From the NCBI GenBank assembly GCA_027487945.1, contig JAIYCQ010000048.1, positions 1-64,000 of the forward strand: 64,000 nucleotides of DNA. Reading direction: 5' to 3'. Numbering within the stretch: position 1 is the stretch's first letter; every line of letters starts with the position of its first letter. Origin of the DNA: Caulobacteraceae bacterium (GTDB lineage: Bacteria; Pseudomonadota; Alphaproteobacteria; Caulobacterales; Caulobacteraceae). Positions 47,015-58,413 of the stretch are shown here, in pieces. Made by a program: the position numbers and the translations under genes. The notes under the pieces were generated by a model that was not told where the DNA came from, did no database searches, and worked only from the letters and a program-made list of their open reading frames with translations.

Positions 47015-49225
47015 ATGACGGACGCCGCGACGACAGCCTCCAGCGATCAGGCGGGCCCCGCCCCGGCCCCGGCCGGCCCGGCCCTGGACGAGGAACTGCT
47101 GGCCTCGCCCGAGCGGTTCTTCAATCGCGAGCTCAGCTGGCTGGCCTTCAACCGCCGCGTTCTGGAAGAGGCCGAGAACCCGCGCCATCCGCTGCTGGAG
47201 CGGCTGCGCTTCCTGTCGATCAGCGCCAACAACCTTGATGAATTCTACATGGTGCGGGTCGCCGGGCTGAAGGCCCAGGTCCGCGAGGGCGTGCGCGTGG
47301 TCAGCCAGGACGGCCTGTCCGCCCCCGAGCAGCTGCTCAAGGTCGACGCCTCGGCCAGCGAGCTGATGGCCGACCAGCAGCGGATCTGGGTCGAACTGCG
47401 CGCCGCGCTGGACGCCGAGGGAGTCCGCCTTTTCGACGCCAAGGATGTGTCGGCCGGTGATCGGCGGAAGGCCGAGGACATCTTCCTCAACCACATCTTC
47501 CCGGTGCTGACGCCGCTGGCCATCGACCCGGCCCACCCCTTCCCCTTCCTGCCGAACCTTGGGTTCGCGCTGGCCCTGAAGCTGCGCAAGCCGGACGGAA
47601 AGGAGCTCTACGCCCTCGTGCCGGTGCCCTCGCAGGTCCGGCGCTTCTGGGAGCTGCCGCCAGAGCCCCGCGGCCGCAAGGGCGAGGTGCGCTACATCGC
47701 GCTCGAATCGCTGCTGATCCTGTTCATCGACCACCTGTTCCCCGGATACACGGTCGAGGGCCGCGGCCTGTTCCGCCTGATCCGCGACAGCGACATCGAG
47801 ATCGAGGAAGAGGCCGAGGATCTGGTCCGCGAGTTCGAGGCCCAGCTCAAGCGCCGCCGCCTGGGCGGCGTGGTCCGGGTGAAGATCCAGACGGCGATGC
47901 CGCAGGACCTGCGCGAGTTCATCCTCGAGAGCCTGCACGCTGCCCCGGACGACGTGGTTCTGATCGACGGCAAGCTGGGGCTGGCCCAGATGAGCCAGAT
48001 GATCCCGGACGGCCGGGCCGACCTGAAGTTCAAGCCGTTCACGCCGCGATTCCCGGAGCGGATCCGGGATCACAACGGCGACTGCTTCGCCGCCATTCGC
48101 GAGAAGGACATCCTGGTCCACCACCCGTTCGAAAGCTTCGACGTGGTGGTCCAGTTCCTGCGCCAGGCGGCGCGAGACCCCAATGTGCTGGCGATCAAGC
48201 AGACTCTCTACCGCACCAGCCAGAACAGCCCGATCGTCGCCGCCCTGATCGAGGCGGCGGAGAACGGCAAGAACGTCACCGCCCTGGTCGAGATCAAGGC
48301 GCGGTTCGACGAGGAGAACAACCTGCGCTGGGCCAAGGACCTGGAGCGGGCCGGCGTCCACGTCGTGTTCGGCTTCGTCGAGTACAAGACCCACGCCAAG
48401 CTCAGCCTCGTGGTCCGCCGCGAGGGCGAGACCCTGCGCACCTACTGCCACTTCGGCACCGGCAACTATCACCCGCAGACCGCGCGGGTTTACACCGACC
48501 TGTCGCTGTTCACCTGCGATCCGGCCCTGGGCCGGGACTCGGCGCGGTTGTTCAACTTCATCACCGGCTATGCGGTGCCCGAGCGGCTGGAGAAGCTTAG
48601 CTACAGCCCCGAGACCCTGAAGACCGACCTGATCGCCATGGTCGACGCCGAAGTCGCCAACGCCCGGGCCGGCAAGCCTTCGGGCATCTGGGTCAAGCTG
48701 AACGCCCTGGTCGATCCCGAGGTCATTGACGCCCTCTATCGCGCCAGCCAGGCCGGGGTGCCGATCGACCTCGTGGTGCGCGGCATCTGCTGCCTGCGGC
48801 CCGGCCTGAAGGGCCTGTCGGAGAACATCCGCGTCAAGAGCATCGTCGGTCGCTATCTGGAGCACTCGCGGATCGTCGCCTTCGCTAACGGCGGCGAGAT
48901 GCCGAGCGCGCGCAGCAAGGTCTTCATCAGCTCCGCCGACTGGATGCCGCGCAACCTCGACCGCCGGGTCGAAGCCCTCACGCCCGTCGACAACCCCACG
49001 GTCCACCAGCAGGTGCTGCAGCAGATCATGGTGGCCAACCTCAACGACGAGGCCCAGAGCTGGACGCTGGACGCCGAGGGCGGCTACCACCGCGACCCCG
49101 CCTGGGACAAACCCGGCGCCTTCTCGGCCCACGAGTACTTCATGACCAACCCAAGCCTGTCAGGCCGAGGCCAGAGGGTGAGAGACCTGCCGCGGGCATT
49201 TGATCATGTTGGCCCGCGTCGCTAG
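47015..49225 (+). CDS. ppk: polyphosphate kinase 1
   Basis: A 736-residue enzyme polymerising the terminal phosphate of ATP into polyphosphate. The N-terminal domain opens with [21 protein letters not shown]. The phosphorylated histidine lies in [15 protein letters not shown] near residue 460, followed by [19 protein letters not shown]; the second conserved histidine lies in [13 protein letters not shown] near residue 617. Its end overlaps the ppx start by about 20 bases, so synthesis and hydrolysis of polyphosphate are co-expressed. Confidence 0.97.
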   Translation: MTDAATTASSDQAGPAPAPAGPALDEELLASPERFFNRELSWLAFNRRVLEEAENPRHPLLERLRFLSISANNLDEFYMVRVAGLKAQVREGVRVVSQDGLSAPEQLLKVDASASELMADQQRIWVELRAALDAEGVRLFDAKDVSAGDRRKAEDIFLNHIFPVLTPLAIDPAHPFPFLPNLGFALALKLRKPDGKELYALVPVPSQVRRFWELPPEPRGRKGEVRYIALESLLILFIDHLFPGYTVEGRGLFRLIRDSDIEIEEEAEDLVREFEAQLKRRRLGGVVRVKIQTAMPQDLREFILESLHAAPDDVVLIDGKLGLAQMSQMIPDGRADLKFKPFTPRFPERIRDHNGDCFAAIREKDILVHHPFESFDVVVQFLRQAARDPNVLAIKQTLYRTSQNSPIVAALIEAAENGKNVTALVEIKARFDEENNLRWAKDLERAGVHVVFGFVEYKTHAKLSLVVRREGETLRTYCHFGTGNYHPQTARVYTDLSLFTCDPALGRDSARLFNFITGYAVPERLEKLSYSPETLKTDLIAMVDAEVANARAGKPSGIWVKLNALVDPEVIDALYRASQAGVPIDLVVRGICCLRPGLKGLSENIRVKSIVGRYLEHSRIVAFANGGEMPSARSKVFISSADWMPRNLDRRVEALTPVDNPTVHQQVLQQIMVANLNDEAQSWTLDAEGGYHRDPAWDKPGAFSAHEYFMTNPSLSGRGQRVRDLPRAFDHVGPRR

Positions 49226-50720
49226 CACCCTCGCCCTGGAGAGCCGCGTGCGGGAGCAGCGCGACGCCGCCGTCATCGACGTCGGCTCGAACTCGGTGCG
49301 CCTGGTGATTTACCGCATGGAGGGCCGCGCCCTCTGGACGGTCTACAACGAAAAGGTGCTGGCGGGTCTGGGTCGGGACCTGGGTGTCACCGGCGCCCTC
49401 GCGCCGCAGGGGGTCGAGCAGGCCCTCGCTGCGCTGCGCCGCTTCCGCGCCGTGCTCGACGCCGGCCGGACGCAGGACATCTTCACCGCCGCGACCGCCG
49501 CCGTGCGTGACGCCGCCGACGGCGCGGCTTTCGTCGACCGCGTGGCCGCCGAGACCGGCCTGCGCCTGCGTGTTCTCAGCGGCCAGGAAGAGGCCCGCTA
49601 TGCCGCGCTCGGCGTGCTGGCCGGCGCCCCAGACGGCGAGGGCGTGGTCGGAGACCTCGGCGGGGCGAGCCTGGAGCTGGTCAGGCTGGGCGCGAGCGGT
49701 CCGGCGGAGGGCGCCACCCTGGCGCTTGGCCCGTTCGCCCTCGACGGTTTCAAGGGCGAGCGGCTTCGCGCCGAGGTCCGGGCGCGACTGGCCCCGCACG
49801 CGACCCGCTTCGCCACCCGCACCTTCCAGGCGGTCGGCGGCGCCTGGCGCAACCTGGCCCTCATCCACATGCGGCTGGCCAACTACCCGCTGCAGATCGT
49901 CCATCAGTACGAGATCAGCGGCGCCGACGCGCTGGCCACAGCCCGGTTCATCTCGCGCCAGTCGAAGGCTTCGCTGGAAACCATTGAGGGTGTTTCCAAA
50001 AAGCGGCTGGAGACCCTGCCTCACGCCGCCATGGTGCTGGAAACCCTGATCGAGACCCTCGGCGTCGAGCGGATCGTCATCTCCGCCTACGGCCTGCGCG
50101 AGGGTCTGCTGTTCGAGGCCATGGCCCCGGAGGTGCAGGCGCTCGATCCCCTGATCGAGGGCTGCGCCGCACTGAACGCCCGCCAGGGCGTCGACGAGAC
50201 GCTCGGCCCGACGCTGGAGGCCTGGATGGCCCCGGTGTTCGCGGCCCTGCCCCCTGTAATGGGAAGCCGCGAGGGCGTGCTGCGCGCCGCCGCCTGCCGG
50301 CTGGCCGACCTCGGCTCCCGGCTGCACCCCGACCACCGCGCCGATCTCGTCTTCGAGCAGGTGCTCAGGGCGCCCATCGCCGGCCTGCGCCATGCCGAGC
50401 GGGGTTTCCTGGCGGTGGCCGCCTTCGCACGCCACAGCACAGCCTCGTCCCTGCCGGAGGGCGCAACAATCACCCGCCTGCTCACCGACGCCCAGCGGCG
50501 CCGCGCCCGGGCCATCGGGGCCGCAATCCGCCTGGGCAGCGACCTGTCCGGCCGCAGCGCCGCCCTGCTGACGCAGTCACGTCTGGGTCTGCAGGGCGGC
50601 CGGCTGACCCTGACCGCCATCGACGGCTGGTCCGACCTGCTGCTCGGCGAACAGACCACGCGCCGCGCGACGACCGTCGCGGGCCTCCTCGGCCTGCCGC
50701 TGGAAGTCCGCCGGGTCTGA
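49206..50720 (+). CDS. ppx: exopolyphosphatase (Ppx/GppA family)
   Basis: A 504-residue member of the sugar-kinase/actin-like Ppx/GppA family, hydrolysing terminal phosphates of polyphosphate or pppGpp. The ATP-site-like loops are [17 protein letters not shown] and [17 protein letters not shown]. An HD-like helical C-terminal part follows ([15 protein letters not shown]). The ATG at MLARVAS is chosen over TTG two codons earlier. It overlaps the 3' end of ppk. Confidence 0.93.
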   Translation: MLARVASTLALESRVREQRDAAVIDVGSNSVRLVIYRMEGRALWTVYNEKVLAGLGRDLGVTGALAPQGVEQALAALRRFRAVLDAGRTQDIFTAATAAVRDAADGAAFVDRVAAETGLRLRVLSGQEEARYAALGVLAGAPDGEGVVGDLGGASLELVRLGASGPAEGATLALGPFALDGFKGERLRAEVRARLAPHATRFATRTFQAVGGAWRNLALIHMRLANYPLQIVHQYEISGADALATARFISRQSKASLETIEGVSKKRLETLPHAAMVLETLIETLGVERIVISAYGLREGLLFEAMAPEVQALDPLIEGCAALNARQGVDETLGPTLEAWMAPVFAALPPVMGSREGVLRAAACRLADLGSRLHPDHRADLVFEQVLRAPIAGLRHAERGFLAVAAFARHSTASSLPEGATITRLLTDAQRRRARAIGAAIRLGSDLSGRSAALLTQSRLGLQGGRLTLTAIDGWSDLLLGEQTTRRATTVAGLLGLPLEVRRV

Positions 50721-50900
50721 CGCCCGCGCTGGCCGAACGCTTCGGCGCCTGGGCGAGGGGCCACCGGGCGCCCGACGCGACGCGCAGCAATCCCTTTTCG
50801 TACAAGGGTTTGAAACGCCTGTTAACTGAACGCCGTTCGTGTGACAGCCCTCCGGAACGGGCGTAGCGTCCTCCCGAGAGATTGTTTGGGAGGCACCTCA

Positions 50901-52700
50901 ATGTGCTGGAAACACGCCGGTCTCGTCAGCGCCATCGCCCTTATGGCGGCGCTCGGCTCCACCCCCGTAGCGGCGTCGTCGACGCCCGACGACGACGACG
51001 CCGCCGTCGGTGCAATCGTCGTCACCGGGTCGCTCCGGGTGCGTCAGGGCGGCGCCCAGGACATCGGCCATTTCCGCGGCGAGGCGGAGCGCAAGCAGAT
51101 TCCCTTCCCTGACAGCATCACGCCGGAGGGCCTGATGGGAACCTACGACCTGCAGATCGGCGCCGCCGCTGACTGCACCCGGCTGTTCTGCCTGACGACA
51201 GAGGCGATGCGCGCCGGTCTTGCCGGCAAGCCCGACGACCGCCTGTTTGTCGGCCTCGGCTTCAACACCAACATCGACGCCCGGGACTGGTCGCGCGCAC
51301 CGCTGAACCTCGTGGCGGTGGTCGACAAGTCCGGCTCCATGAGCGGCCAGCCGCTGGATCTGGTCCGCAAGAGCCTGCGCCAGGTGGTGAGCCAGTTGCG
51401 GCCCGGCGACCAGATCAGCATCGTGCTCTACGGCGACACCTCCCATGTCCATCTGGCCCCGACGCCCTTCACCGCGGCGTCGAAGGCGGAGATCCTGAAG
51501 AGCATCGACGGGATCCAGAGCGCCGGCTCCACCTTCATGGAGGCAGGGCTCAAGGTCGGTTACGAAACCGCCTTCGCCAGCCAGGAGGCGTTCAAGGGCT
51601 CGACCCGGCTGATGCTGTTCACCGACGAGCAGCCCAACGTCGGCCGTACCGACGCCGCCAGCTTCATCGGCGTGGCGCTGGAGGCGAGCCGCCGCAACGT
51701 CGGCCTGACCACAATCGGCGTCGGGGTGCAGTTCGACGCAGCCCTCGCCACCAGGGTGTCCAGCACCCGCGGCGGCAACCTCTTCTTCATGCGCGACGAG
51801 GCCGGCGTGAAAGCGGTGTTCGAGGCCAAGCTCGACACCATGGTCAGCGAGCTTGCCCACGATCTGCGTATCGAGCTGAAGCCGCATCCGGGCTACCGCG
51901 TCTCGGCCGTCTATGGCGTGCCGGGCGAGATCCTGAGCGAACTGCCCGAGGGCGCGGTGGCGATCACCGTACCGACCGCCTTCCTCAGCACAGAGGGCGG
52001 CGGCGTGTTCTTTACCCTGGCCAAGGTCTCCGCGGCCGAGTTCCTGCCCGAGCCGGCGGCGCCGCCGGGATCCGCCCTGGCACAGGTCAGCCTGTCCTAC
52101 ATCACGGCGAAGGACGGAAGTGCGATGCGCGACACCACCACCGTCGCCGTCCCGGCCGATACGCGCCCGGGCGACGGCCTGCAGCTGGCCCACACCCTGG
52201 TCGACGAGTTCCTCGCCCTGCGCCAGGGGACAGAGCAGTTCCACGCCGGCGACGAGGAGGCCGCCTACCAGACCTTCCGCGCCCTCTCCGCGCGCCTGGA
52301 GAGCAATCCCGACGCGCGGCTTGAGCCCGAACGGGACCTGGCGCGACAGCTGCTGGCCCAGACCGCCTTCCTGTCGGGGAACAGCGACGAGGCCCCTCCC
52401 GGCGTGAGGGCGATGGCGGTGGTCGGCGAATGGGAGGTGACCCGCATCAACGGCGAGATCGACCTGGCCAGGGGTGACCGGCTGCTGCTCGACGACGGCG
52501 ACTGGGCGGAGGTCGTCCGCAAGCGCGGACAGCGTCCCGACGACGAAGGCGAGAGCTACGCGGTCAACGACACCCAGCTGCTGCTGGCCGACAGCCGCAT
52601 CACCTTCAACTACGAGGTCGCCCGCGACCGCCTGATCCTCATCGAACGCCGCAGCGGCGTGCGCGTGGAGATGAAGCGGGTGGCGGCGCTGGAGGAGTAG
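50901..52700 (+). CDS. exported von Willebrand factor A-domain protein
   Basis: A 599-residue protein. A signal peptide (MCWKHAGLVSAIALMAALGS..AAS) is preceded by GGGAGG. Residues about 50-130 are an N-terminal region that includes a short IVVTGSLRV segment. The VWA domain starts VAVVDKSGSMSGQP, an intact MIDAS DxSxS, with the later LFTDEQPN. Behind it are beta-rich and helical regions (TPR-like YQTFRALSARLES). It is probably periplasmic or surface-exposed, acting in metal-dependent protein contact. Its partners are unknown. Confidence 0.88.
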   Translation: MCWKHAGLVSAIALMAALGSTPVAASSTPDDDDAAVGAIVVTGSLRVRQGGAQDIGHFRGEAERKQIPFPDSITPEGLMGTYDLQIGAAADCTRLFCLTTEAMRAGLAGKPDDRLFVGLGFNTNIDARDWSRAPLNLVAVVDKSGSMSGQPLDLVRKSLRQVVSQLRPGDQISIVLYGDTSHVHLAPTPFTAASKAEILKSIDGIQSAGSTFMEAGLKVGYETAFASQEAFKGSTRLMLFTDEQPNVGRTDAASFIGVALEASRRNVGLTTIGVGVQFDAALATRVSSTRGGNLFFMRDEAGVKAVFEAKLDTMVSELAHDLRIELKPHPGYRVSAVYGVPGEILSELPEGAVAITVPTAFLSTEGGGVFFTLAKVSAAEFLPEPAAPPGSALAQVSLSYITAKDGSAMRDTTTVAVPADTRPGDGLQLAHTLVDEFLALRQGTEQFHAGDEEAAYQTFRALSARLESNPDARLEPERDLARQLLAQTAFLSGNSDEAPPGVRAMAVVGEWEVTRINGEIDLARGDRLLLDDGDWAEVVRKRGQRPDDEGESYAVNDTQLLLADSRITFNYEVARDRLILIERRSGVRVEMKRVAALEE

Positions 52701-52864
52701 GGGTCACGGGAGCGGAGCGTGGGGTCCGCAGCAGCCGGCTCCACGCCCCTGACCCGTCGCATCGACGCCCGGGAGTCACGGCTGACGTCTATGGCGGGGC
52801 AAGGGTTGCCACCGTGCTTCGCCGCAATACAGTGACGTCGCACAACAACAGGGCTGGATGGGGC

Positions 52865-54217
52865 ATGGCTCTCAGGGTGACGATTTCCAGGCGCGCCATG
52901 CTGACGACCGCGGGGGCCGGCGCTGTGCTCGGCGGGGGTTGGCTTGGGGCTGACGCCATCAGGCGAGACCGGATAGAGGCCGGGGTGCTGCCCTGGCTGA
53001 CGGCCAATGCCCACCCCTTCGATATCTCAAGGCCGGACTCGATCTGGAGCCCCGCCCTGTCGAGGGCGTTGGCCGGCGCGCGCATCATCGGTCTTGGCGA
53101 AGCAACCCATGGCAGCCACGAAGACGCGGCCGTCAAGGCGGCGATCATCAAGGGACTGGTCTCGGACGGCGCGATCAAGGCGCTGCTGCTTGAGGTGAAT
53201 GCGCCAGGGGGGCGTGAACTCGACGCCTTCATCCGCGGTGGAGCAGGTGATCCTTTCGAGCGACTTCGCACCGCGAAGGTCTTCAGGGTCGTGAAGACAC
53301 GCGCACTCGGCGACCTGCTCGGCTGGCTGCGCGCCTGGAACCGGACAGCGGCGTCACCGGTGCGCCTGTTCGGCATCGATTGTCAGGCCAGCGCAGAAGA
53401 CGCTGCGACCGCCCTTGAGGCGTTGCGCGCGACGGACCGCGCGGCTGCCGACGGTCTGGCGGCGCGCCTCCGGCCGATCGTCTCCGAGGAGGCCCGAAAG
53501 CTGCGCTTTCCGGCACTGATCAAGTCCCTCACCACGGCACAGTTGCTGGAAGCCATGACGGCGCTTGAGGACCTTGAGAAGGCTCTGGCGCGATCGGGCG
53601 GGGGTCGCGATGCCCTGTACGCCGCCCGGACGGCCTGGCAGGGGCTGAAGGCGTTCGAGCTCGAGACGTCCGACGGCAAGATCGCGGGGGACGTCGCCGC
53701 CTACTACTCCCGGCGCGACGGATTCATGGCGGACAACGTTCTCAACTCGCCGACGGACGGCGCAGCCGCGCTCTGGGCCCACAATTACCATGTCGCGGGT
53801 GGTCAGGCCGCAGGCATGACGCCTACGGGCGGGCAGTTGCGACGGGCCCTGGGCGATGCCTACCGTTCAGTCGTCGTCGAGTACGGGGCAGCACGTTTCA
53901 ACGCCGTGCCGGCCGCGCCGTTCGGGCCCTATCCGGACGCCTCCGAACCGACCGAGGTCATTCACTGGAAGGGCCTTGGAGGCCGCCTTGCGTCGATCAT
54001 GGACAAGGTCGGCGGAGAGGCCTTCTGGGTATCGCTCCGGGACCTTCCCAAGGACGATGCCGGCACGTCCTGGCGCAGCCTGCCCTACAGGCTCGACTGG
54101 CCAGGGTACGCCGCCACGCCCTGGCAGGCCTTGTCCTTCCCCGTCTCCACGCCCGTCCACTCGCTGTTCGACCTGGTCGTCTTCTTAGGGCGCATGACCC
54201 CGTCGCGCCCGGTTTGA
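52865..54217 (+). CDS. erythromycin esterase-like protein with Tat-type signal
   Basis: A 450-residue exported member of the erythromycin-esterase-like family. The N-terminus MALRVTISRRAMLTTAGAGAV has a twin-arginine-like SRRAML before a hydrophobic stretch. Family motifs are IGLGEATHGSHED (E79, H82, H85), an arginine-rich middle part, and AHNYHVAGG for a second metal/catalytic histidine. A GTG 17 codons upstream is possible but less signal-like. Most chromosomal relatives are not resistance enzymes, so macrolide hydrolysis should not be assumed. Confidence 0.85.
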   Translation: MALRVTISRRAMLTTAGAGAVLGGGWLGADAIRRDRIEAGVLPWLTANAHPFDISRPDSIWSPALSRALAGARIIGLGEATHGSHEDAAVKAAIIKGLVSDGAIKALLLEVNAPGGRELDAFIRGGAGDPFERLRTAKVFRVVKTRALGDLLGWLRAWNRTAASPVRLFGIDCQASAEDAATALEALRATDRAAADGLAARLRPIVSEEARKLRFPALIKSLTTAQLLEAMTALEDLEKALARSGGGRDALYAARTAWQGLKAFELETSDGKIAGDVAAYYSRRDGFMADNVLNSPTDGAAALWAHNYHVAGGQAAGMTPTGGQLRRALGDAYRSVVVEYGAARFNAVPAAPFGPYPDASEPTEVIHWKGLGGRLASIMDKVGGEAFWVSLRDLPKDDAGTSWRSLPYRLDWPGYAATPWQALSFPVSTPVHSLFDLVVFLGRMTPSRPV

Positions 54218-54225
54218 CGCACGCC

Positions 54226-54241
54226 GGGCCTTGCCCGGGCT
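54226..54241. repeat. short GCCGGGC/GCCCGG hairpin
   Basis: CCGGGC-CTT-GCCCGG, a 6-bp stem, lies 9 bases after the esterase-like gene, between it and the convergent HAD gene. It may be a weak transcript-end structure; there is no U-run. Confidence 0.3.
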
Positions 54242-54359
54242 CAAGTCTGAAACGTAAAGGCGGCAGGCCTCCCCGGTTGGACCGCGGTTGGACAAGGATG
54301 CTGTACGGGGCCGCGTCGGATCTGTTCGAGAAAGGTCTCGCGGATTCCTGCCCCCGGCC

Positions 54360-55202
54360 CTACCCCGCCGGCATCGTCCGCTCGCGCACGGCGATGCGGC
54401 CCAGGATGCCCTTGACGATCAGGTCCATCGGCTGGCCCTCGCGGTAGTCGGCGGCGGCGACGAAGTTGACGCGGTCGTCGCTGATCAGACGGTGGAGCTT
54501 GGTCTGGTCGCGCGGCTCGGTGCGCGGGTCGTAGGCGGCGATCGAGTGGCCGCCCTTGGTGTGCATCATCTTCATGGTCGGCACGTCGGTGTCGCCGTCG
54601 CCGATGAAGATCATCCGCTCGAAGGGCACGGGGCGATCCTCGTCGGGCACATAGCGGTTGATGCGCTCGTGCTCCCAGTTGTTGTGCACGCCCTTGTTGA
54701 TGCGGAACAGGTACTGGGTCTTGGTGGTGTAGTTGATGCCCACGGCCGGCCACACCGCCTCGTCGGCGTCGTTGTAGACATACTTGCTGGCGAAGACGTG
54801 CTCGAACCGGTGGGCGATCGGGCAGCCGGCGATCATCTCGGCCAGGCCGCTCGACAGGATGAAGTGCTGCACCGTCAGGCCGTAGTCGGCGCCGAACGCG
54901 TTGATCCGCTCGAACCAGCTCTCGTCGCGAAGGCCTTCGAACAGCGCCACGTCCCGGCCGTGGTCCTGCAGCAGCCGGCGCGTGACGTTGATGCCCTTCT
55001 CGCGGGCGGTCTGCAGCATAAGCTGCATGTACATCAGGATGTCGTCGCCGTCGGAGCGGATGGTCTGCGGCCTGACCGTGTCGTTCCAGAACTCGGCCGG
55101 CGTCATCCCCAGGGCGGGGATGAAGCTGGTCTCCTGCATGTTGCCGCGGGCCAGGGTGCCGTCGAAGTCATAGATGATGGCGGTGGTGCGGACGGGCCCC
55201 AT
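54360..55202 (-). CDS. HAD-superfamily hydrolase
   Basis: A 280-residue haloacid-dehalogenase-fold phosphatase of unknown substrate. The nucleophile motif is [12 protein letters not shown] (D12, D14), motif II is FILSSG, and the acidic motif is [16 protein letters not shown] long helical cap lies between about residues 25 and 105. It is 6 bases downstream of rnd on the minus strand and is probably co-transcribed. Confidence 0.9.
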   Translation of the reverse strand: MGPVRTTAIIYDFDGTLARGNMQETSFIPALGMTPAEFWNDTVRPQTIRSDGDDILMYMQLMLQTAREKGINVTRRLLQDHGRDVALFEGLRDESWFERINAFGADYGLTVQHFILSSGLAEMIAGCPIAHRFEHVFASKYVYNDADEAVWPAVGINYTTKTQYLFRINKGVHNNWEHERINRYVPDEDRPVPFERMIFIGDGDTDVPTMKMMHTKGGHSIAAYDPRTEPRDQTKLHRLISDDRVNFVAAADYREGQPMDLIVKGILGRIAVRERTMPAG

Positions 55203-55208
55203 CTGAAG

Positions 55209-56387
55209 CTACCCCGCCGCCGCTTTCGGCGCCCGGCGCACCTCGACCACCCGCACGCGGGCGCCGTCGAGAACCAGGGCCAGCTCGCCACGCTTGAGCT
55301 TCAGGGCGTCGGCCCCGAAGGCGTCCTTGCGCCAGCCCTGCAGCGCGCCGACGTCGGCGTTGTCGTCGTTGGCGATCTTCTCGAGGTCCGAGACCGTGGC
55401 GATCAGTTTGGAGGCGACGCCCGCGTCCTCCGACCGCGCCTTGAGCAGCACCTTGAGCAGCTCGACAATGGCGCCGGCGGCGACGTTCTGCGGGCCGCGC
55501 TCGCGGTCGATCTTGGGGGCGTAGCCTTCCGGGTCCTTCAGCGCTTCCTTGATGGCGGCGATCAGGTCCGGGCCGAACTTGCTGCCCGAGAAGCCCTTGG
55601 GCACGCCGCGCAGGCGGTCTATCGCGGCCGCGTCGGTCGGCGCCTGGGCGGCCAGCTCGTCGATGGCGTCATCCTTCAGGATGCGGCCGCGCGGCTGGTC
55701 GCGCTGCTGGGCCGTGCGCTCGCGCCAGGCGGCGACGGCCTTGAACACCGCGAGGTACTTCGCAGTGTGCTTGCGCGGCTTGAGGCGCTTCCAGGCGTTT
55801 TCCGGATCGACGTCGTAGAGGGCCGGGTCAGTGAGGGCGAGCATCTCCTCCTCGACCCAGGCCATGCGACCGCCCTTGAGCAGGCGGTCGCGCAGCATCG
55901 GGAACAGCTTCGCCAGATGGGTGACGTCGGCCAGGGCGTAGGTCAGCTGGCTGTCTGCCAGCGGGCGGCGGGCCCAGTCGGTGAAGCGGCTCGACTTGTC
56001 GAGCTCGATCTTCAGCATCTGGCGGACGAGGGCGTCATAGGCGATCTGCTCGCCAAAGCCCGCGGCCATGCCGGCGACCTGGGTGTCGAACAACGGCCGG
56101 GGCATGGCGCCCAGGTTGTTGAAGATCTCCACGTCCTGACGGGCGGCATGGAAGACCTTGAGCACCGTCTCGTCGCGCAGGATGTCGAGAAGCGGATCGA
56201 GGTCCAGACCCTCGGACAGGGGGTCGATACAGGCTTCGGCGCCATTGGGGGCGGCGACCTGGATGAGGCAAAGCTTGGGCCAGTAGGTCGTTTCGCGCAT
56301 GAACTCGGTGTCCACGGCGATAAAGGGCTGGCCTTTCAAGGACTTGCAGAAATCCGCCAGTTCGGCGGTGGTCGTAATCGGCTGCAT
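55209..56387 (-). CDS. rnd: ribonuclease D
   Basis: A 392-residue 3'-5' exoribonuclease for tRNA and other small RNA maturation. The DEDD exonuclease domain has [20 protein letters not shown] (exo I) and the exo II/III blocks [13 protein letters not shown] and [13 protein letters not shown]; an HRDC domain follows near residues 210-290. It is divergent from purM with 93 bases between starts. Confidence 0.95.
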   Translation of the reverse strand: MQPITTTAELADFCKSLKGQPFIAVDTEFMRETTYWPKLCLIQVAAPNGAEACIDPLSEGLDLDPLLDILRDETVLKVFHAARQDVEIFNNLGAMPRPLFDTQVAGMAAGFGEQIAYDALVRQMLKIELDKSSRFTDWARRPLADSQLTYALADVTHLAKLFPMLRDRLLKGGRMAWVEEEMLALTDPALYDVDPENAWKRLKPRKHTAKYLAVFKAVAAWRERTAQQRDQPRGRILKDDAIDELAAQAPTDAAAIDRLRGVPKGFSGSKFGPDLIAAIKEALKDPEGYAPKIDRERGPQNVAAGAIVELLKVLLKARSEDAGVASKLIATVSDLEKIANDDNADVGALQGWRKDAFGADALKLKRGELALVLDGARVRVVEVRRAPKAAAG

Positions 56388-56480
56388 CGGCTAGCTATAG
56401 CCCCGCGCGGGGCCGAGTCTGCAAGAGGCAAGGCCATTTCCGCTGCATTTTCATACCTTAACTCGCCGCGAAGACGCCCC

Positions 56481-57506
<1,026 letters not shown>

Positions 57507-57526
57507 CGCTGTGAGGCCTTGCGTCC

Positions 57527-57612
57527 TTCGACACGCACCCTGCGGGTGCTGCTCAGGATGACTATCCTGATAGTCATCCTGAGCAGCGCGCAGCGCGTAT
57601 CGAACCACGCAA
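57527..57612. repeat. palindromic dispersed repeat between purM and purN
   Basis: Perfect 18-bp arms (57548-57565 and 57570-57587; core GCTGCTCAGGATGACTAT) with a 4-base loop, flanked by an outer, imperfect pair CTTCGACACGC/GCGTATCGAA. It belongs to the same family as the element at 63481-63606 and the degenerate one at 40752-40787. It lies inside the purM-purN gap and could fold in the mRNA. Confidence 0.8.
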
Positions 57613-57625
57613 CGCGGTTCGGCGC

Positions 57626-58204
57626 ATGACCGAGCGCGCCAAAGTCGCCGTGCTCATCTCCGGCCGCGGCAGCAACATGACCGCGCTCATCGAGGCGTCC
57701 AAAGCCCCCGACTGCCCCTACGCGGTGGTGCTCGTGCTCTCCAACAAGCCCGAGGCCGAGGGTCTGGTCCTGGCCGCGGAGGCCGGCATCCCGACCCTGG
57801 CCATCGACCACAAGCCGTTCGGCGCCGACCGCGAGCGGCACGAATGCGCGCTCGACGCGGCCCTGCGCGAAGCGGGCGCCGAGTACGTCGCCCTGGCCGG
57901 CTACATGCGGGTGCTGACGCCGTATCTGGTCGAGGCCTGGGCCGGCCGGATGATCAACATCCACCCCTCCCTGCTGCCGAAGTATCCGGGCCTCGACACC
58001 CACCGTCGCGCGATCGAGGCGGGGGACAAGGAAGCCGGGTGCACCGCGCATCTGGTGACAGCGGGCGTCGACGAGGGGCCCGTGGTCGATCAGGCGGTCG
58101 TGCCCGTCCTGCCCGGCGACACGCCCGAGACGCTCGCCGCCCGCGTTCTGGCCGCCGAGCACGCGCTGTACCCGCGCGCGCTGGCCGGGCTGGTCGCCCG
58201 CTGA
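57626..58204 (+). CDS. purN: phosphoribosylglycinamide formyltransferase
   Basis: GAR transformylase, third step of purine synthesis using 10-formyl-THF. The 192-residue product begins RAKVAVLISGRGSNMTALI, and has the catalytic MINIHPSLLPKYPGL (N111, H113) and VDEGPVVDQAVV with the active-site Asp. It follows purM after a 119-base gap filled with a palindromic repeat. Its stop overlaps the ATG of a small zinc-ribbon gene. Confidence 0.97.
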   Translation: MTERAKVAVLISGRGSNMTALIEASKAPDCPYAVVLVLSNKPEAEGLVLAAEAGIPTLAIDHKPFGADRERHECALDAALREAGAEYVALAGYMRVLTPYLVEAWAGRMINIHPSLLPKYPGLDTHRRAIEAGDKEAGCTAHLVTAGVDEGPVVDQAVVPVLPGDTPETLAARVLAAEHALYPRALAGLVAR

Positions 58205-58413
58205 TGGCGCGCCTCCGCGGCTGCGAGATCTGCCGCCGCCAATGGCTGGTCGACGGCCGCCTGCCCGACCGCCTCGGCGCCAACGCCGGCGGGGCTGTGC
58301 TCTATCGCTGCGAGGCCTGCCAGGCCTGGTGGGAGGAGACTCCGCGCGGGACGCAGGTGATCACCGACGTCGAGGCGCGCGAGAGCTATCCGCGGGTCAT
58401 GGATCAGTCGTAA
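58204..58413 (+). CDS. small CxxC-CxxC zinc-ribbon-like protein
   Basis: A 69-residue protein starting MARLRGCEICRRQWL. Two cysteine pairs, C7-EI-C10 and CEAC near residue 37, suggest one zinc-ribbon. Aromatic residues (CQAWWEETPRG) follow the second pair. The ATG overlaps the purN stop (TGATG), so it is co-translated. It is too short for most automatic calls and I know no named family. Its last 10 bases overlap the convergent lipoprotein gene. Confidence 0.72.
   Translation: MARLRGCEICRRQWLVDGRLPDRLGANAGGAVLYRCEACQAWWEETPRGTQVITDVEARESYPRVMDQS

Noticed and set aside
54288..56480. Open frame of over 700 codons upstream of and in frame with purM
   Set aside because: It lies opposite rnd and the HAD gene, whose motifs are clear. 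High GC content removes stop codons from shadow frames, and the family start of PurM is at 56481.
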